Positions 1 through 11,294 of a stretch of 64,000 nucleotides of DNA are shown here, in pieces. The number at the start of each line of letters is the position of its first letter. Position 1 is the stretch's first letter. The notes under the pieces were generated by a model that had not been told where the DNA came from, did no database searches, and was given only the letters and a program-made list of their open reading frames with translations. Both the position numbers and the translations under genes were made by a program. The DNA is from Amorphochlora amoebiformis (taxonomy: Eukaryota > Cercozoa > Chlorarachniophyceae): the NCBI GenBank assembly GCA_054601695.1, contig BAAHQB010000193.1:248001-312000 (forward strand). Reading direction: 5' to 3'.

Positions 1-213
1 TATATATATGTATATAAATTACACATATATATATTGCATAAATATAAAGATGTATATGTATTTCAATATGTAATCGTACATTATGCATGTACCTATCTAT
101 ATGCATACACATATATTGTATATATCTAGAGGAAAAGGATACGAATATGTACATATAAACGTATAAATAGCTATATATACATATATATCATATAGATACT
201 CGCACACGCATGC

Positions 214-252
<39 letters not shown>

Positions 253-551
253 TATATGTGTATATATGTGTATATGTGTGTATATATATACATATATATA
301 AATACACTATATATAAATATATATCTATATATATATTCATTTATTCATAAATAAAAATATATTATACAGCATGGTTGCAAAACAGAATTCACAATCCAAC
401 GTGGTCTAGCACAACACAACTGACACGCAACGCTTACTATAAATCAAGAACCAAACTTCTCATGAAGAAGAGGCTGCAACAACATATATGTATATGTTCT
501 CGCATGTTTATGCATGTATTATAATACATGGAACAAAATGTATATTACATA

Positions 552-592
<41 letters not shown>

Positions 593-891
593 TGTATGTA
601 CAATGTACATATATAAACATATATTTATATATATATGTGTGTGTGTGTATAAATATTTTAGTACTGTATGACTATACTTTGTAGTTTTAATACATATGTC
701 TTATTTGAGAAGTAGGTCTGAACATTTGATTCAATACATAATATATATTATATATATATGTGTATATGTATATGTATATATATATGTATATATATTATTT
801 TATAAATAGGTCTGAATATTTGATTCAATACATAAAATATATATAAATATAAATATATGTGTATATATGTATGTACATATATATATGTATA

Positions 892-928
<37 letters not shown>

Positions 929-1164
929 TAGTTCAATATATATATATATATATATGTAAATATATATATATATATATATATATATTACATAAAAATATAT
1001 ATACATTATTATACGTATGTGAAATGTATACATTTATATATACATTTTTATATATATATGAAATATATGCACATTTATTTACACAGCATTTTCCACTTAT
1101 CAGCAGAAAGCATACAAGTGATTTGATTTATTTATTGTCTTGGACAAGATTTGAAGGAAGTTAC
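1..1164. repeat. TA-rich microsatellite DNA, probably intron of the left-edge gene
   Basis: Almost entirely (TA)n and imperfect TATG/TACA repeats. The only ordinary-looking stretch is about 365-482, which contains stop codons in all frames I read and shows no SAM, ankyrin or kinase similarity. Because the SAM exon at 1165-1311 is read on the minus strand, this DNA lies downstream of its splice donor and is most simply the following intron, which would run off the window. Confidence 0.6.
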
Positions 1165-1311
1165 CATTTTGATGACTTCATCTTCTGTGCCATATAGGGT
1201 GTCCCCATCGATTTGGTGTTCTGTCAAAAGAGCTGTAAAACTTGGATTTATTCCTTCGGCTAGAAGGTAGTTTCCAACATCTCTGACGTTTAGATTTTGG
1301 AACTCCAAAAC
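1165..1311 (-). CDS. SAM-domain exon of a third kinase-family gene (partial)
   Basis: This 147-nt exon encodes the first part of a sterile alpha motif (SAM) domain, a small helical protein-interaction module. The reading is [20 protein letters not shown], then a helix ending [13 protein letters not shown] and VIKM. It matches the SAM exon of the plus-strand gene at 4292-4438 in length (147 nt), in phase (0/0) and in pattern (V-x-EF-x-(D/N)-L, G-(V/I)-x-P, (N/Q)-I-(N/D)-G, LY). The donor reads ATG|GTAACT. The acceptor is AAG|GT in both genes. An in-frame ATG lies two codons upstream (1315-1317), so a start there cannot be excluded. The remaining exons would lie at coordinates below 1 and are not seen. 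The gene is transcribed leftward, divergently from the plus-strand gene. Confidence 0.6.
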
Positions 1312-1317
1312 CTTCAT

Positions 1318-1417
1318 ATGTTATAATGGTATAAGTATACATATAAAATTATCTAAACGTATATTTTTTTATATATATACATGTACATATATATGTATAT
1401 ACGTATATAATATATAT

Positions 1418-1454
<37 letters not shown>

Positions 1455-1738
1455 CGAAATATTTATATTTATATTCTAAATCCTATCTAATTAGATTTAT
1501 TAATCTACGATATTACCACACTACCATAATATATAAATACACATATATTCGTACATATGTGATATGAACACATATGCATACATATATGTATGCATATGTA
1601 TATATATGTATATATATGTAGGTATCACTCATATGTGTGCAAACATTTACGTATATAATATCACATATGTATACACACATATTTATACATACACATATAT
1701 ATTTTATATACATATATACACACATATACATATATATG

Positions 1739-1772
<34 letters not shown>

Positions 1773-2237
1773 TTATGATGCAACATGAAGTTAAATACAT
1801 ACATATATCTATATATGTGTACATACACTTATATTCATTTACATGCACACAGACATACATGTATGTATATATCGTTATAGCAACAATGTAAATAGCACAA
1901 TGTAATAGCATAAAGGTACTGTTGGTTGACTGAGTGACATGCTCTTTGTCGGGTCTCCTTGAAGGCCCGTTACTATCGGGTACTACCGGGTACCACCGGG
2001 TACTATCGGATATGGTGATCCCGAACAATCTCCGGATCTCCAGTGATCTCCAGCTATCTGCATAGTTTCGTACGACGATGTTTCTACGTGCCACTCTTGA
2101 AACTCAGTCAATTTGCAGTACCTAGCACTTGCAGTATATGCATGACATATCTTCTTCCATAATTCATATTCCAAATGGACTTCACTCACTCTGGACTACC
2201 ATTCTACCAGTCGCGCTAGCAAATGTATATATATATG

Positions 2238-2280
<43 letters not shown>

Positions 2281-3590
2281 TATTAGAGGGAGAATGTAAA
2301 TAGCATAATGTGACGCAGCTCGACGAGTATATGACATTGTCATGCAGCTAACATACGCAGGAGATCACCGGAGCTTCCAGATATTACTGAGATCGTCTCC
2401 TCATACCCGTGTCATCGATAGAATGGCGACTTTCGAGTATTCGGAGACAGGGCGGTGCTTCACACCATGCAATAATCCGGAAATTTCCCAGGAGTTCCAG
2501 GATGTTCGAGAAGTTGACATTCTCACACAGAAAGATCTTATGCGAATACCAGTTTTGTTCCAACCAAAACATAGTCATAATCCGATTGATTTACAGTATT
2601 ATATAATCCATATATGGGTAAGATAAACGTAAATATATGTCCGTAGATATCTGAACATAGTACAACATACATTTCGTCGATACCGTTAAGGGTTGTGCCG
2701 AGGCTTGCGAGTTCATTTTCCTTTCCAACTACGAGAAACCACAACATAACCAACCAGGCTAACGACCAACCGGACCAACGAAAAAGAAATACATTTTAGT
2801 TCATAAGAAAGTTACGAGATGATCGCTTGAGGTTCACGAACGCCCGATGAACCCGCCTCCAACAAACCACGCAACCCAAAGTGAGCTTTTGCACGCCTTG
2901 ACAGAAGAACGAAAGTTAAAATTTCGGGAGATTTAACCGGAGACTCGGTATTACAAGTAGAATTCGCCAAAAAAAACAAATCCCGAGAAGTCCCAGTGAA
3001 TCCCGGGATTACTATTTGACTCTTGGACGCGCGAAGTCCGACCGGCCGCGATCACGCAGAGCTCTTTGGTCTGTGCCATGTTTATACAATGGCGTTGAAC
3101 CAAAACCGTCGCTTCATACTTGTGTCTTCTTTCTCATAATTTTCTGGTTGGTTTGGTTTGGTCTAGTTGTTCTGGTTGTTTTTGTTGGTGTACTTTCGCG
3201 CTTGGATAGAAAGATGATAAAGCCAACGTACACGGTATGCACAATATGTACGCCATGATCCAACGTTCATAATATACTTGCATTGGTTACAAAATATACA
3301 TGAACATTAAATATATATATGTACGTTGTTAACGCACGAGCGACAAGCAACGCACACCAACCATTGGATCCCTTGGAGACCATTCGGAACATGGACGGTT
3401 GTTTTCCAGGATAGCCCTATTAAGTGCAACTTCTAGATACGTCAGAACAAGATTTCGAGATATCAATGAACATATAAATTGTATATGGAAGATTAGAACA
3501 GTTGAGTTATCGACCAATGCTAGTTTCAAACTTGACGAGTTTATGAACTAATCGACCGAGTGTGAGACCACCACACCAGCGTATGTGTAT
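1318..3590. other. Intergenic/upstream DNA between divergent genes
   Basis: Contains (TA)n blocks (1370-1450, 1545-1780, 2225-2280) and two islands of mixed sequence (about 1880-2215 and 2285-3590). The islands have short open frames on both strands but no recognisable domain, paralogue or splice pattern. They carry pieces found elsewhere in the window: ACCGGGTAC-type repeats at 1970-2060, and ATCGACCA / CTTGACGAG / AATCGACCGA at about 3508-3565, which recurs at 11696-11745. The motif AATGTAAATAGCA is duplicated at about 1886 and 2293. I read this as promoter and dispersed-repeat DNA. An undetected leader exon of the left-edge gene could be here. Confidence 0.5.
1966..2062 (+). repeat. GGTACTACCGG short repeat plus ATCTCCAG tail, copy 1
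   Basis: Three to four tandem units of CGGGTACTAC / CGGGTACCAC / CGGGTACTAT are followed by AACAATCTCCGGATCTCCAG and GATCTCCAGC. The same arrangement recurs at 62250-62340, and related parts at 24470-24510 and 30940-31370. This is a dispersed non-coding repeat family of unknown origin. Confidence 0.6.
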
Positions 3591-3613
3591 AAAGGCCTGA
3601 GGGGAGCACATGG

Positions 3614-3620
3614 TATAAAA
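3614..3620 (+). promoter_or_regulatory. Candidate TATA box of the plus-strand SAM-ANK-kinase gene
   Basis: TATAAAA, preceded by ATGG, sits in one of the few non-(TA)n stretches upstream of the gene, about 110 bases before a possible start codon at 3725. A pyrimidine-rich CTCCTCTCATCATTCAGGG follows about 30 bases downstream and could hold the transcription start. TATA-like words are common in this AT-rich DNA; the support here is only the mixed-sequence context and position. Confidence 0.3.
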
Positions 3621-3724
3621 CTCCTTGGAATGCTATGGCTTAGCTTCTCCTCTCATCATTCAGGGTCCTAGTTTATTTGGTTAGTATCTGTTTGCAGTTG
3701 TCTTTGTAGTTCTGCCAAGCTGAG

Positions 3725-3750
3725 ATGTGTGAGACAAAAAATCCAGCTAC
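3725..3750 (+). CDS. Possible leader exon with start codon (tentative)
   Basis: The first useful ATG after the candidate TATA box opens a short frame, M-C-E-T-K-N-P-A, followed by the strong donor AC|GTATGT at 3751. That donor leaves phase 2, whereas the SAM exon at 4292 is read in phase 0. A weaker donor six bases later (TAT|GTTTTC) would restore phase 0 and give MCETKNPATY before the SAM domain. Without transcripts I cannot choose between them, or exclude that translation starts elsewhere. Confidence 0.25.
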
Positions 3751-3871
3751 GTATGTTTTCGACTCAGCTAGTTAGTTTTTCTATAGTTAGGCCAAAACAC
3801 TATTTGGGTGTCAATTGGAACTCTAGCAATATAAGAATATATATAAGTATACTATGTTATACATACGTAAG

Positions 3872-3909
<38 letters not shown>

Positions 3910-4047
3910 CATACATACAGATATACACACATATATACATATAATATATATATATATAATATATATATATATATGTTACATACATATACGTATATGTATA
4001 AACTTTTACATTACATTCTGTGTCGACGCGCGAAAACTTGAACATGC

Positions 4048-4113
<66 letters not shown>

Positions 4114-4291
4114 TGTATATATATTTACATATATATATACATAAATACCATATATATATGTAGGTCTATGTATGTATATATTGATACCCATAAATGCATA
4201 TGGTATATATTATGTGTGTAATTATATATATACATATATGTATATGTACATATAATATATATACACATATATATATATATATATCATAAAG

Positions 4292-5071
4292 GTGAAAGAG
4301 TTCAAAGATCTATCTGCCGTAGATGTTGAAAGCTGCCTAATAGCCCACGGCGTTCAGCCAAACACTGCAAAGGTTCTAAGAGAAAATGAAATAAATGGGA
4401 ACAGTCTATACGATATGGAATTTGACGTCATGAAATTGGTAAGGCCTAATGAATTTAGATTTCGCTAGTAATACTTTCTGCGATGTACAGTAATATAATA
4501 TATAATATACGCTATATATATATATAAATATAAATATATATTATGTATATATATATATATATATATATGTACATATATGTATATATTTATATACAATATA
4601 TAAATTATATGTATATGTATGCATATATAAATATGTATGTGTTTAAAAAATGTGTAAATATACAATGTATGCATACGCATATATATTATCTCAATATAGG
4701 TACAGATTTTTTATATTTTTATGATCTCTTTATAATACATATGTATACATATCATTATGTATATACATATATCTATATTAGATGTATATTGAGATAGACA
4801 TAGTATACTTAAACACATATAAGTTTGTACACATATATGTATATATGTTATGCGTATATTTATCATAAATATATAAATATATATGTATACATATATGTAT
4901 ACATACATGGAAAAACACAGCCTCAGAAGCTTGGTATCAATCGATACTGAGAAGAATGTACTCATATGTATATGTATATATATATATGTATGTATGAGTG
5001 TATATTTTTATAAATTAGTATGTATGTATAGATATGTATGTTATAAGGGTATATGTGGGTATGTACATGTA

Positions 5072-5117
<46 letters not shown>

Positions 5118-5162
5118 TATATATATATATATATACATATACATATGTTCGTATATCTATAT

Positions 5163-5213
<51 letters not shown>

Positions 5214-5421
5214 TATACATATATGTTCATAAGAATATGTATGAATATATCCATATATCTATAATTTTATAAATATATGTATGTAGATCTGTATATTACA
5301 TGCACGTATATAGAACGTATATAATATGCAGGTGAACCTGAAATTGAATGATTACGCGAAAATTCGTAGTGTGATAAAGAGTCTACAAAGCTACGGGACT
5401 ACAAAGGAATACAAGAATACT
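4292..5421 (+). CDS. SAM domain 1 (two exons, 4292-4438 and 5332-5421)
   Basis: Residues 1-79 of the assembled product. Exon one reads [20 protein letters not shown] and continues to [13 protein letters not shown] and VMKL. Exon two reads [19 protein letters not shown]. The series V-x-x-(W/F), DV-x-x-(W/C)-L, G, EN-E-I-x-G-x-x-L, L, Y-x-KI-x-x-(V/I)-I-x-x-L is the classical five-helix SAM pattern. The split falls in phase 0 (donor TTG|GTAAGG, acceptor CAG|GTG). The end of exon two is taken at ACT|GTAAAG and is less certain than the other junctions. The intron between is almost pure (TA)n. Confidence 0.75.
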
Positions 5422-5487
5422 GTAAAGTCTAAACCATTTAGATATAAAATATCACATATATTTAAGTATATTTGATATATACATAAC

Positions 5488-5546
<59 letters not shown>

Positions 5547-5641
5547 TACGTATGGTACATGCCCAAACCTATGACAATTATATACTTGTACAAAATGTAT
5601 GCATATATGCATATATTTTTAATGTTATATGTACATATTTT

Positions 5642-5691
<50 letters not shown>

Positions 5692-5831
5692 TATATGTAC
5701 ATATAACATTAATAATATTTTTTAATGTTATATGTACATATAACAATATATATATATATATTGTTATATATATTTATATTTATATATATATATATATATT
5801 AATGTAACTATAACTATATATCTGCATACAA

Positions 5832-5902
<71 letters not shown>

Positions 5903-5937
5903 TATATATATATATTCACATATATATATTATATATA

Positions 5938-5988
<51 letters not shown>

Positions 5989-6030
5989 TTAAATATACAA
6001 TATATATGTAACAATATGTATGTGAACATG

Positions 6031-6061
<31 letters not shown>

Positions 6062-6112
6062 GAATATATATATATATATATATGTTCACATACATATATA
6101 TATTACTTATAC

Positions 6113-6143
<31 letters not shown>

Positions 6144-6229
6144 ATAATCAATAAGTATATATAGAGATGTATATGTACACCTATATTCATACATATGTAT
6201 ACATATTTACATTTGAATATCAACCTTTA

Positions 6230-6302
<73 letters not shown>

Positions 6303-6305
6303 ATA

Positions 6306-6354
<49 letters not shown>

Positions 6355-7690
6355 TGTAAATATATATATATATATTTATATATGCAACTTTGCATTCATG
6401 TTGACATATATACACACATTACATATATATATATATATATATATACATATATACATATATATATTTGTATATAAAAATGCATTTATGTATATATATAAAT
6501 ATATATAAGTATACAAGAATTCTACATAGCTTGAGACCGATATATTTTCTAAAATTCGGTTTTGTTTTTATACATTAAAGAAAAAAATCTTCAATATAGA
6601 TACATATATGTATAGATATAAATATATTTATATTATATATATATATATATTATATCTCTACATATATATCGCTCATATTCATCTAGATATATATGACATA
6701 TACATTTTTCTTTTTTCCAGAGCATCCTCCAAGCACTAAAAGATGGCCATCTCACAGACTTTCAAGCCCAGATTTCCAAGCTCGAACATCGGTTTATTAA
6801 CGCAAAGCAGGACAAACACGGTCATTCAACCCCCGACACACATCGCAACCAGTCATTTACCACCACTCCTCAGGAAACACCCTGTCTCACCTGGCATGTG
6901 GGAACCCGAATCCCAAATTTATCCAACTTCTAATGGACGCAAAAGCTTCTATAGAGACTCGCCGGACAGACGGTGATGATTTGAGAGCGTTCGTGAGCTG
7001 TCGAATCGATTTCGGATTCATTTCTTGTTGGGAATTTTCTTGGAGATTGAGAAAATTCTTTCAGGCAAGACACCCTTCCTTGTCGCGTGTGGTAAAGGGC
7101 ATGTACAGGTCGCTGAGTGTCTGGTGGGAGCGAGGGCGGACGTAAACGCTACCGATTCTGCAGGTATGGAAGTAGCCTTCTAACGGATATTTCCCATGTT
7201 TCGGCTCTCTTCTTATGGTATTATGTCAATGATATTGTATATGTGCATGTATGTACTAATATATATGGTTATGTATGTGTGTATATATATAAATATAAAT
7301 GTATGTATATGTATATACCTATTTATATTTATATGTATGTATATAGCAATCACATGTAGAGAAACGTATAAAAAATACACATTAAAAAAAATAGGTATAT
7401 ATGTAGAAATATATGTATGCATATACATATATACTAGGTCCTTCGAATAAGAGTTCTCATCTCCTAGCACACCATTACTTGTATATATATATATATATAT
7501 ACATATATATTATATATTATATATATATATATATATATATGTATATAATATATATATAAGTATGTGGAATATATACATACAAAGGGTATTTGGATATTTG
7601 GCTAATAATCCAGTCTAGTTTGTGTCATATTGATACTATTTGCTTTCAAGTGCACTCTCTAACTCTTCTCTCTCTTTCTTCTCTATCTCT

Positions 7691-7733
<43 letters not shown>

Positions 7734-8251
7734 CATATATATATATATATAGTATATATGTATGTAACTACATAATATATATACATATACATATATGTAT
7801 ATGTATATATATATCCATCTCTCCGTCTTCTTTTGACTTCATCCCAACGCCTCAGACATATTTTGCTTCAATAGGCTATGGGCCCCTACACGTGGCCTGT
7901 TTAAACCGACACCTCAACATGGCAAAGTACCTCGTAGAGACATGTAAGGTGGACATCGAAGCTGTCAGCAAACAGGGTACACTAATAACTTCCCTGGCGA
8001 CTTGGATTAGGGTTAGGGCTAGGGTTAGGGTTAGGATCAGATCATTCAGCATGTTTTAGTCCGAGGACCATTGACTCGGTTAGGGTTAGGGTTCGGGTTA
8101 GGGACTTTTCTCTAATCCTCTTGGCATAACTGCTTTCCGATCCAATAGGGAGAACGGCCCTTTTTCTTGCACGTGAGGCCGGACAATCAGATCTCGTCTC
8201 TTTTGTCGAGGGAGTGATGGTGAATGGTATTCAATAAATTTCTAGATGTAT

Positions 8252-8282
<31 letters not shown>

Positions 8283-8303
8283 GGTATATATGTGTATATG
8301 AAA

Positions 8304-8337
<34 letters not shown>

Positions 8338-9086
8338 TGTATACACACATACGCGTATATGTATATATATATATATATATATATGTATAACTTTTAATAT
8401 GTATATATACATACATATATACGCATACCTACATAAAATATAAACCTAAAATAGCATGCTCTCACATATAGATTCAAAAAGAATAAGAAATACCCGAGAC
8501 ATACAAAACTGAGAGGATGTGCATCATCAGGAAAGTAAGTTTATGCAATGCAATATACAGAGAAAAAGGTCACAGAATCTCGCCTCTGCACGTTCGACAA
8601 GGGTGTGCTGAGAGCATGGTTGTGGGCTACCCAGAAGACTTCAGGAATGGATCCGAGTGTGATTAAGATGCTGTATGATGACGCGATTGGCGGCCGAGTG
8701 TTTTTATGTCTGGCTAGGAATCAAGAGATGCAGAAGGTTTTTTAGATATAGGCTTGTTTATGAGTAAATACATACACATGTACACATGCACATGCACATA
8801 TTCATATGCATGTGTGTGTGTACACACAGATTTATATGTGTATATATATTATACATATATATGCACTCATATGTATACATTATATCCGTAAAACATATAT
8901 ATATAGAGATATGTATATACATATATATATATATATATATATAAATGTACATGTAAAACGTTTTACATATAAATATATATATATATATTTGTGTGTGTAT
9001 ATATACATATATATGTATATATATTTTAAATTTTAAATCTGTACGGGTAGAAAGCGGATAGTATCAATAATACGCTCTTCGATCTA

Positions 9087-9124
<38 letters not shown>

Positions 9125-9272
9125 GTGTGTGTGTGTGTGTGTGTATTTATCTATGCATGTAAATGTATATTATATATTCTAAGTATATATATGCATATAT
9201 AAAATTATATCTTGTTATATACATACATATATGTGAAAACAATATATGTACATATAAATAAACAGAAATGTG

Positions 9273-9332
<60 letters not shown>

Positions 9333-9631
9333 ACATATACGAACTTACCAATGCATAAATATACTACAAATACATATATACATACATGCACACATACATA
9401 TTAGATATATATATATATATAACGATATGATGTATGCTATGTATGTACACAAACATATAATGTATATATGTACATATATATCTATATATATATATATATA
9501 TATATATAAATACAAATATTACGTAAATTTATACATTTATATATGTATATGTACGTATGCGTATTATCATAATTTAATAGAAAAATAGATGAAATAATTC
9601 TTAATCCTACATACATGTATACATACAGCAC

Positions 9632-9685
<54 letters not shown>

Positions 9686-10795
9686 TACATATATATTGTC
9701 TTCAATATGATACTCCTACAGTCGTAAAGAAATCATACAAACATCAGGAATTTCCATGGCTCAAGCATGGTCAGTGGATGAATATCCGCGAATTTATAAA
9801 AGTCTCTTTCAAATCTGACCACCACTACAAAGCCAATTCCCGGGGCACACTTGGACGTCTCAAGGTATTCGTTCCCGAGGAAGTCAACTTAAAGGTAGCC
9901 CCACTGTATCAACCCCATCCGCACTCATCATCCATTCTTACGATCAATTGATATTTAAAACTGGATTCAGGATGCGAAAGTACTCGCGGAAGGTACCTAT
10001 GGATGCTCTCTACTTGTCAGTGTAACTGGCCTCCCAGAACGAGTTGTTCTCAAGCGAAACTACTATCCCGACCCGTCCTTGAAGAGTCTCAATGTCGTCC
10101 ACAATCTGAAAACCCACCCCAATCTTCTCAATGTTTTCGGTTATGTCATGCTCGACAATCAAATCTGCTTCATCTCCGAGTACTGCGCCAACGGCAGCCT
10201 CTGGACACTCGCTAGGGATAAGAAAATTGAGATCTCGGACAACGCTCTCCTAGGCTACGTGAATCAGATTTTAAAGGGCCTCATGCACTTCCATTCGTGG
10301 CGCATCGTCCATCGTGACCTGCGCGCCGACAACATCCTGCAACACGCGAATGGGCGGATCGTCATCGCCGACTATGGGCTATCGCGAAAGCTGCCGAGTC
10401 ATTCGACAGTTTACACAGAAGTCACCAAACAGGCGCTACCCGAGCGCTGGATGGCTCCCGAGTGTCTCCGGGACAAGACATACTCGCTCAAGGGGGACAT
10501 ATGGTCGCTTGGAATCATGCTGTACGAGCTAATGACCCATGGCCAGGAGCCCTACGCAGATCTGGGAAATTGGGAAAAGAAAATTCGATCACGGGTTGTT
10601 GACGGGTCAATTCGGATCATCGATAAGAGCTTAGACTGTATATTCGAGCGAGAGAGATTGCCAGTGCCCTCCAAGGTGATTAATATCGCTGAGAAATGCT
10701 TGGATCACGACGAGGGGAAACGTCCAGATGCTAAGCGAGTGTTCGAGCTAGTGGAGGAGGCCATGGGCTTACGAACGGTAACCCAGTATACTTAA
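4292..10795 (+). CDS. SAM - 5x ankyrin - SAM - tyrosine-kinase-like protein, spliced gene
   Basis: Exons read by eye: 4292-4438, 5332-5421, 6721-6820, 6874-6972, 7065-7163, 7875-7976, 8149-8226, 8561-8736, 9748-9894, 9971-10795. They total 1863 nt, a multiple of three, giving 620 residues plus TAA. All introns are GT-AG and every phase matches. Residues 1-79 form SAM domain 1; 80-238 five ankyrin units; 239-297 SAM domain 2; 298-346 a linker; 347-620 the kinase. SAM and ankyrin modules bind partner proteins and the kinase phosphorylates them, so this is probably a cytosolic signalling scaffold-kinase. No signal peptide or membrane segment is visible in these exons. The true start lies upstream (see 3725). 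Homologous exons in the minus-strand gene have equal lengths, which strongly supports the model. The intron after 8226 would introduce a stop if retained. Confidence 0.85.
4440..6710 (+). repeat. (TA)n-dominated introns 1 and 2
   Basis: Dense (TA)n interrupted by TATG, TACATA and AATATT variants, with only the exon at 5332-5421 as mixed sequence. Long pure runs lie at about 5080-5115, 5165-5210, 5490-5540, 5655-5690 and 6233-6300. These give the Tyr/Ile-rich open frames seen on both strands, which are not genes. Confidence 0.85.
6721..8226 (+). CDS. Ankyrin cassette of the plus-strand gene, five one-repeat exons A-B-C-D-E
   Basis: Five exons each carry one ankyrin unit. A (6721-6820) [11 protein letters not shown]...[10 protein letters not shown] (6874-6972) [13 protein letters not shown]...[14 protein letters not shown] (7065-7163) [15 protein letters not shown]...[11 protein letters not shown] (7875-7976) [15 protein letters not shown]...[10 protein letters not shown] (8149-8226) [15 protein letters not shown]. 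The G-x-T-P-L-x-x-A-C signature and the terminal D-(V/I)-N-A are clear in B-D. Exons B-E start in phase 1, so a glycine codon is split at almost every junction. The A/B intron is only 53 nt (6821-6873); without it the reading appears frameshifted. The order A-B-C-D-E is identical to the middle cassette of the minus-strand gene. Confidence 0.88.
8007..8108 (+). repeat. Degenerate TTAGGG array inside the D/E intron
   Basis: Two short TTAGGG/CTAGGG runs (8007-8036 and 8078-8106) flank a 47-bp non-telomeric core (8031-8077, minus orientation) that recurs in three other telomeric arrays of this window. The whole lies within the 172-nt intron 7977-8148 of the plus-strand gene, on the sense strand as UUAGGG. 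Confidence 0.85.
8561..8736 (+). CDS. SAM domain 2 exon
   Basis: Residues 239-297. After a phase-1 acceptor (ACAG|AG) the exon reads [42 protein letters not shown] and LARNQEMQK. The hydrophobic spacing around (V/L)-x-x-WL, ML-x-(D/E)-x-x-I-x-G and the L-A-R-x-x-x-M-x-(K/E) end fit a divergent SAM domain. The paralogous exon at 14719-14894 has the same length (176 nt) and shares [12 protein letters not shown]. The donor is AAG|GTTTTT; translation past it meets TAG within three codons, which supports splicing here. Confidence 0.75.
8740..9700 (+). repeat. (TA)n and TATG/TACA repeats of the SAM2-linker intron
   Basis: The intron 8737-9747 (1011 nt) is TA microsatellite with a (TG)n patch at 9123-9144. 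No further exon was recognised in it. Confidence 0.8.
9748..9894 (+). CDS. Kinase juxta-domain linker exon
   Basis: Residues 298-346. It reads [18 protein letters not shown], then a variable stretch and [18 protein letters not shown]. The paralogue at 13802-13990 keeps QWMNIR-x-F-x-K, ARGTFGRLKVF and VNLK but has an insertion of 14 residues in the variable middle. The function is unknown. The conserved QWMNIR and GRLKVF blocks suggest a folded segment that packs on the kinase N lobe. Both junctions are phase 0 (ATCAG|GAA; AAG|GTAGCC). A possible acceptor 27 nt upstream (9720) gives an early stop in phase 0 and was not used. Confidence 0.75.
9971..10795 (+). CDS. Protein kinase domain, tyrosine-kinase-like (single exon)
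   Basis: Residues 347-620 (274 residues, TAA at 10793). Visible motifs: glycine loop [12 protein letters not shown] (residues 351-362); ATP-anchoring lysine in VVLKR (K374); hinge [11 protein letters not shown] with a serine at the gatekeeper position; catalytic loop [10 protein letters not shown] (Asp462, Asn467); metal-binding DYG in place of DFG (Asp480); [12 protein letters not shown] (Glu510); then [23 protein letters not shown]-x-N and LPERWMAPE are typical of tyrosine kinases rather than Ser/Thr kinases. The residue expected to be the helix-C glutamate is not acidic in [16 protein letters not shown]. Catalysis looks possible, since K, HRD and D are all present, but activity is inferred. 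The AG acceptor at 9969-9970 is preceded by a 76-nt intron. Confidence 0.9.
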   Translation, partial: DAKVLAEGTYGCSLLVSVTGLPERVVLKRNYYPDPSLKSLNVVHNLKTHPNLLNVFGYVMLDNQICFISEYCANGSLWTLARDKKIEISDNALLGYVNQILKGLMHFHSWRIVHRDLRADNILQHANGRIVIADYGLSRKLPSHSTVYTEVTKQALPERWMAPECLRDKTYSLKGDIWSLGIMLYELMTHGQEPYADLGNWEKKIRSRVVDGSIRIIDKSLDCIFERERLPVPSKVINIAEKCLDHDEGKRPDAKRVFELVEEAMGLRTVTQYT

Positions 10796-10870
10796 GAGCT
10801 ATGGCAAGGTGTATATTGGTTATGTAAAATGAACAAAATATTTAATAATTTGTGTTGTATTGTATTATCA

Positions 10871-10912
<42 letters not shown>

Positions 10913-11012
10913 TATATATTATGTATATGTTTACAGCATGTATTATTTTAGATTAATGTACATAAATAAATTTCTGTATGTTATGTTTGTGTGCGTTTGT
11001 ATATATACAGAT

Positions 11013-11047
<35 letters not shown>

Positions 11048-11054
11048 TACATAA

Positions 11055-11091
<37 letters not shown>

Positions 11092-11111
11092 TGTGTATAT
11101 GCATATATATA

Positions 11112-11145
<34 letters not shown>

Positions 11146-11262
11146 TATATATGTACATTATATATATGTATGGATACACATTTATACACATATATACACA
11201 TATACATGTATAATATACACATATGCATACACATACATATTTATGCATATATATATATGTAT

Positions 11263-11294
<32 letters not shown>

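Noticed and set aside
2342-2753. Open frames on both strands in the 2.3-2.8 kb island
   Set aside because: Short, overlapping and without similarity; the region shares non-coding words with other islands.
3016-3258. 80-codon frame with a hydrophobic stretch
   Set aside because: The hydrophobic part is a TTGGTTTGG/TTGTTCTGG simple repeat; no paralogue or splice context.
6721-6972. Apparent frameshift between the first two ankyrin units of the plus-strand gene, suggesting a pseudogene
   Set aside because: A 53-nt GT-AG intron (6821-6873) joins the units in phase 1 exactly as in the paralogue, so the gene is intact here.
10003-10532. Other plus-strand frames over the kinase, and the plus-strand frames at 12903-13286 and 13481-13759
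   Set aside because: Shadow frames of the kinase exons; no motif and no splice support.
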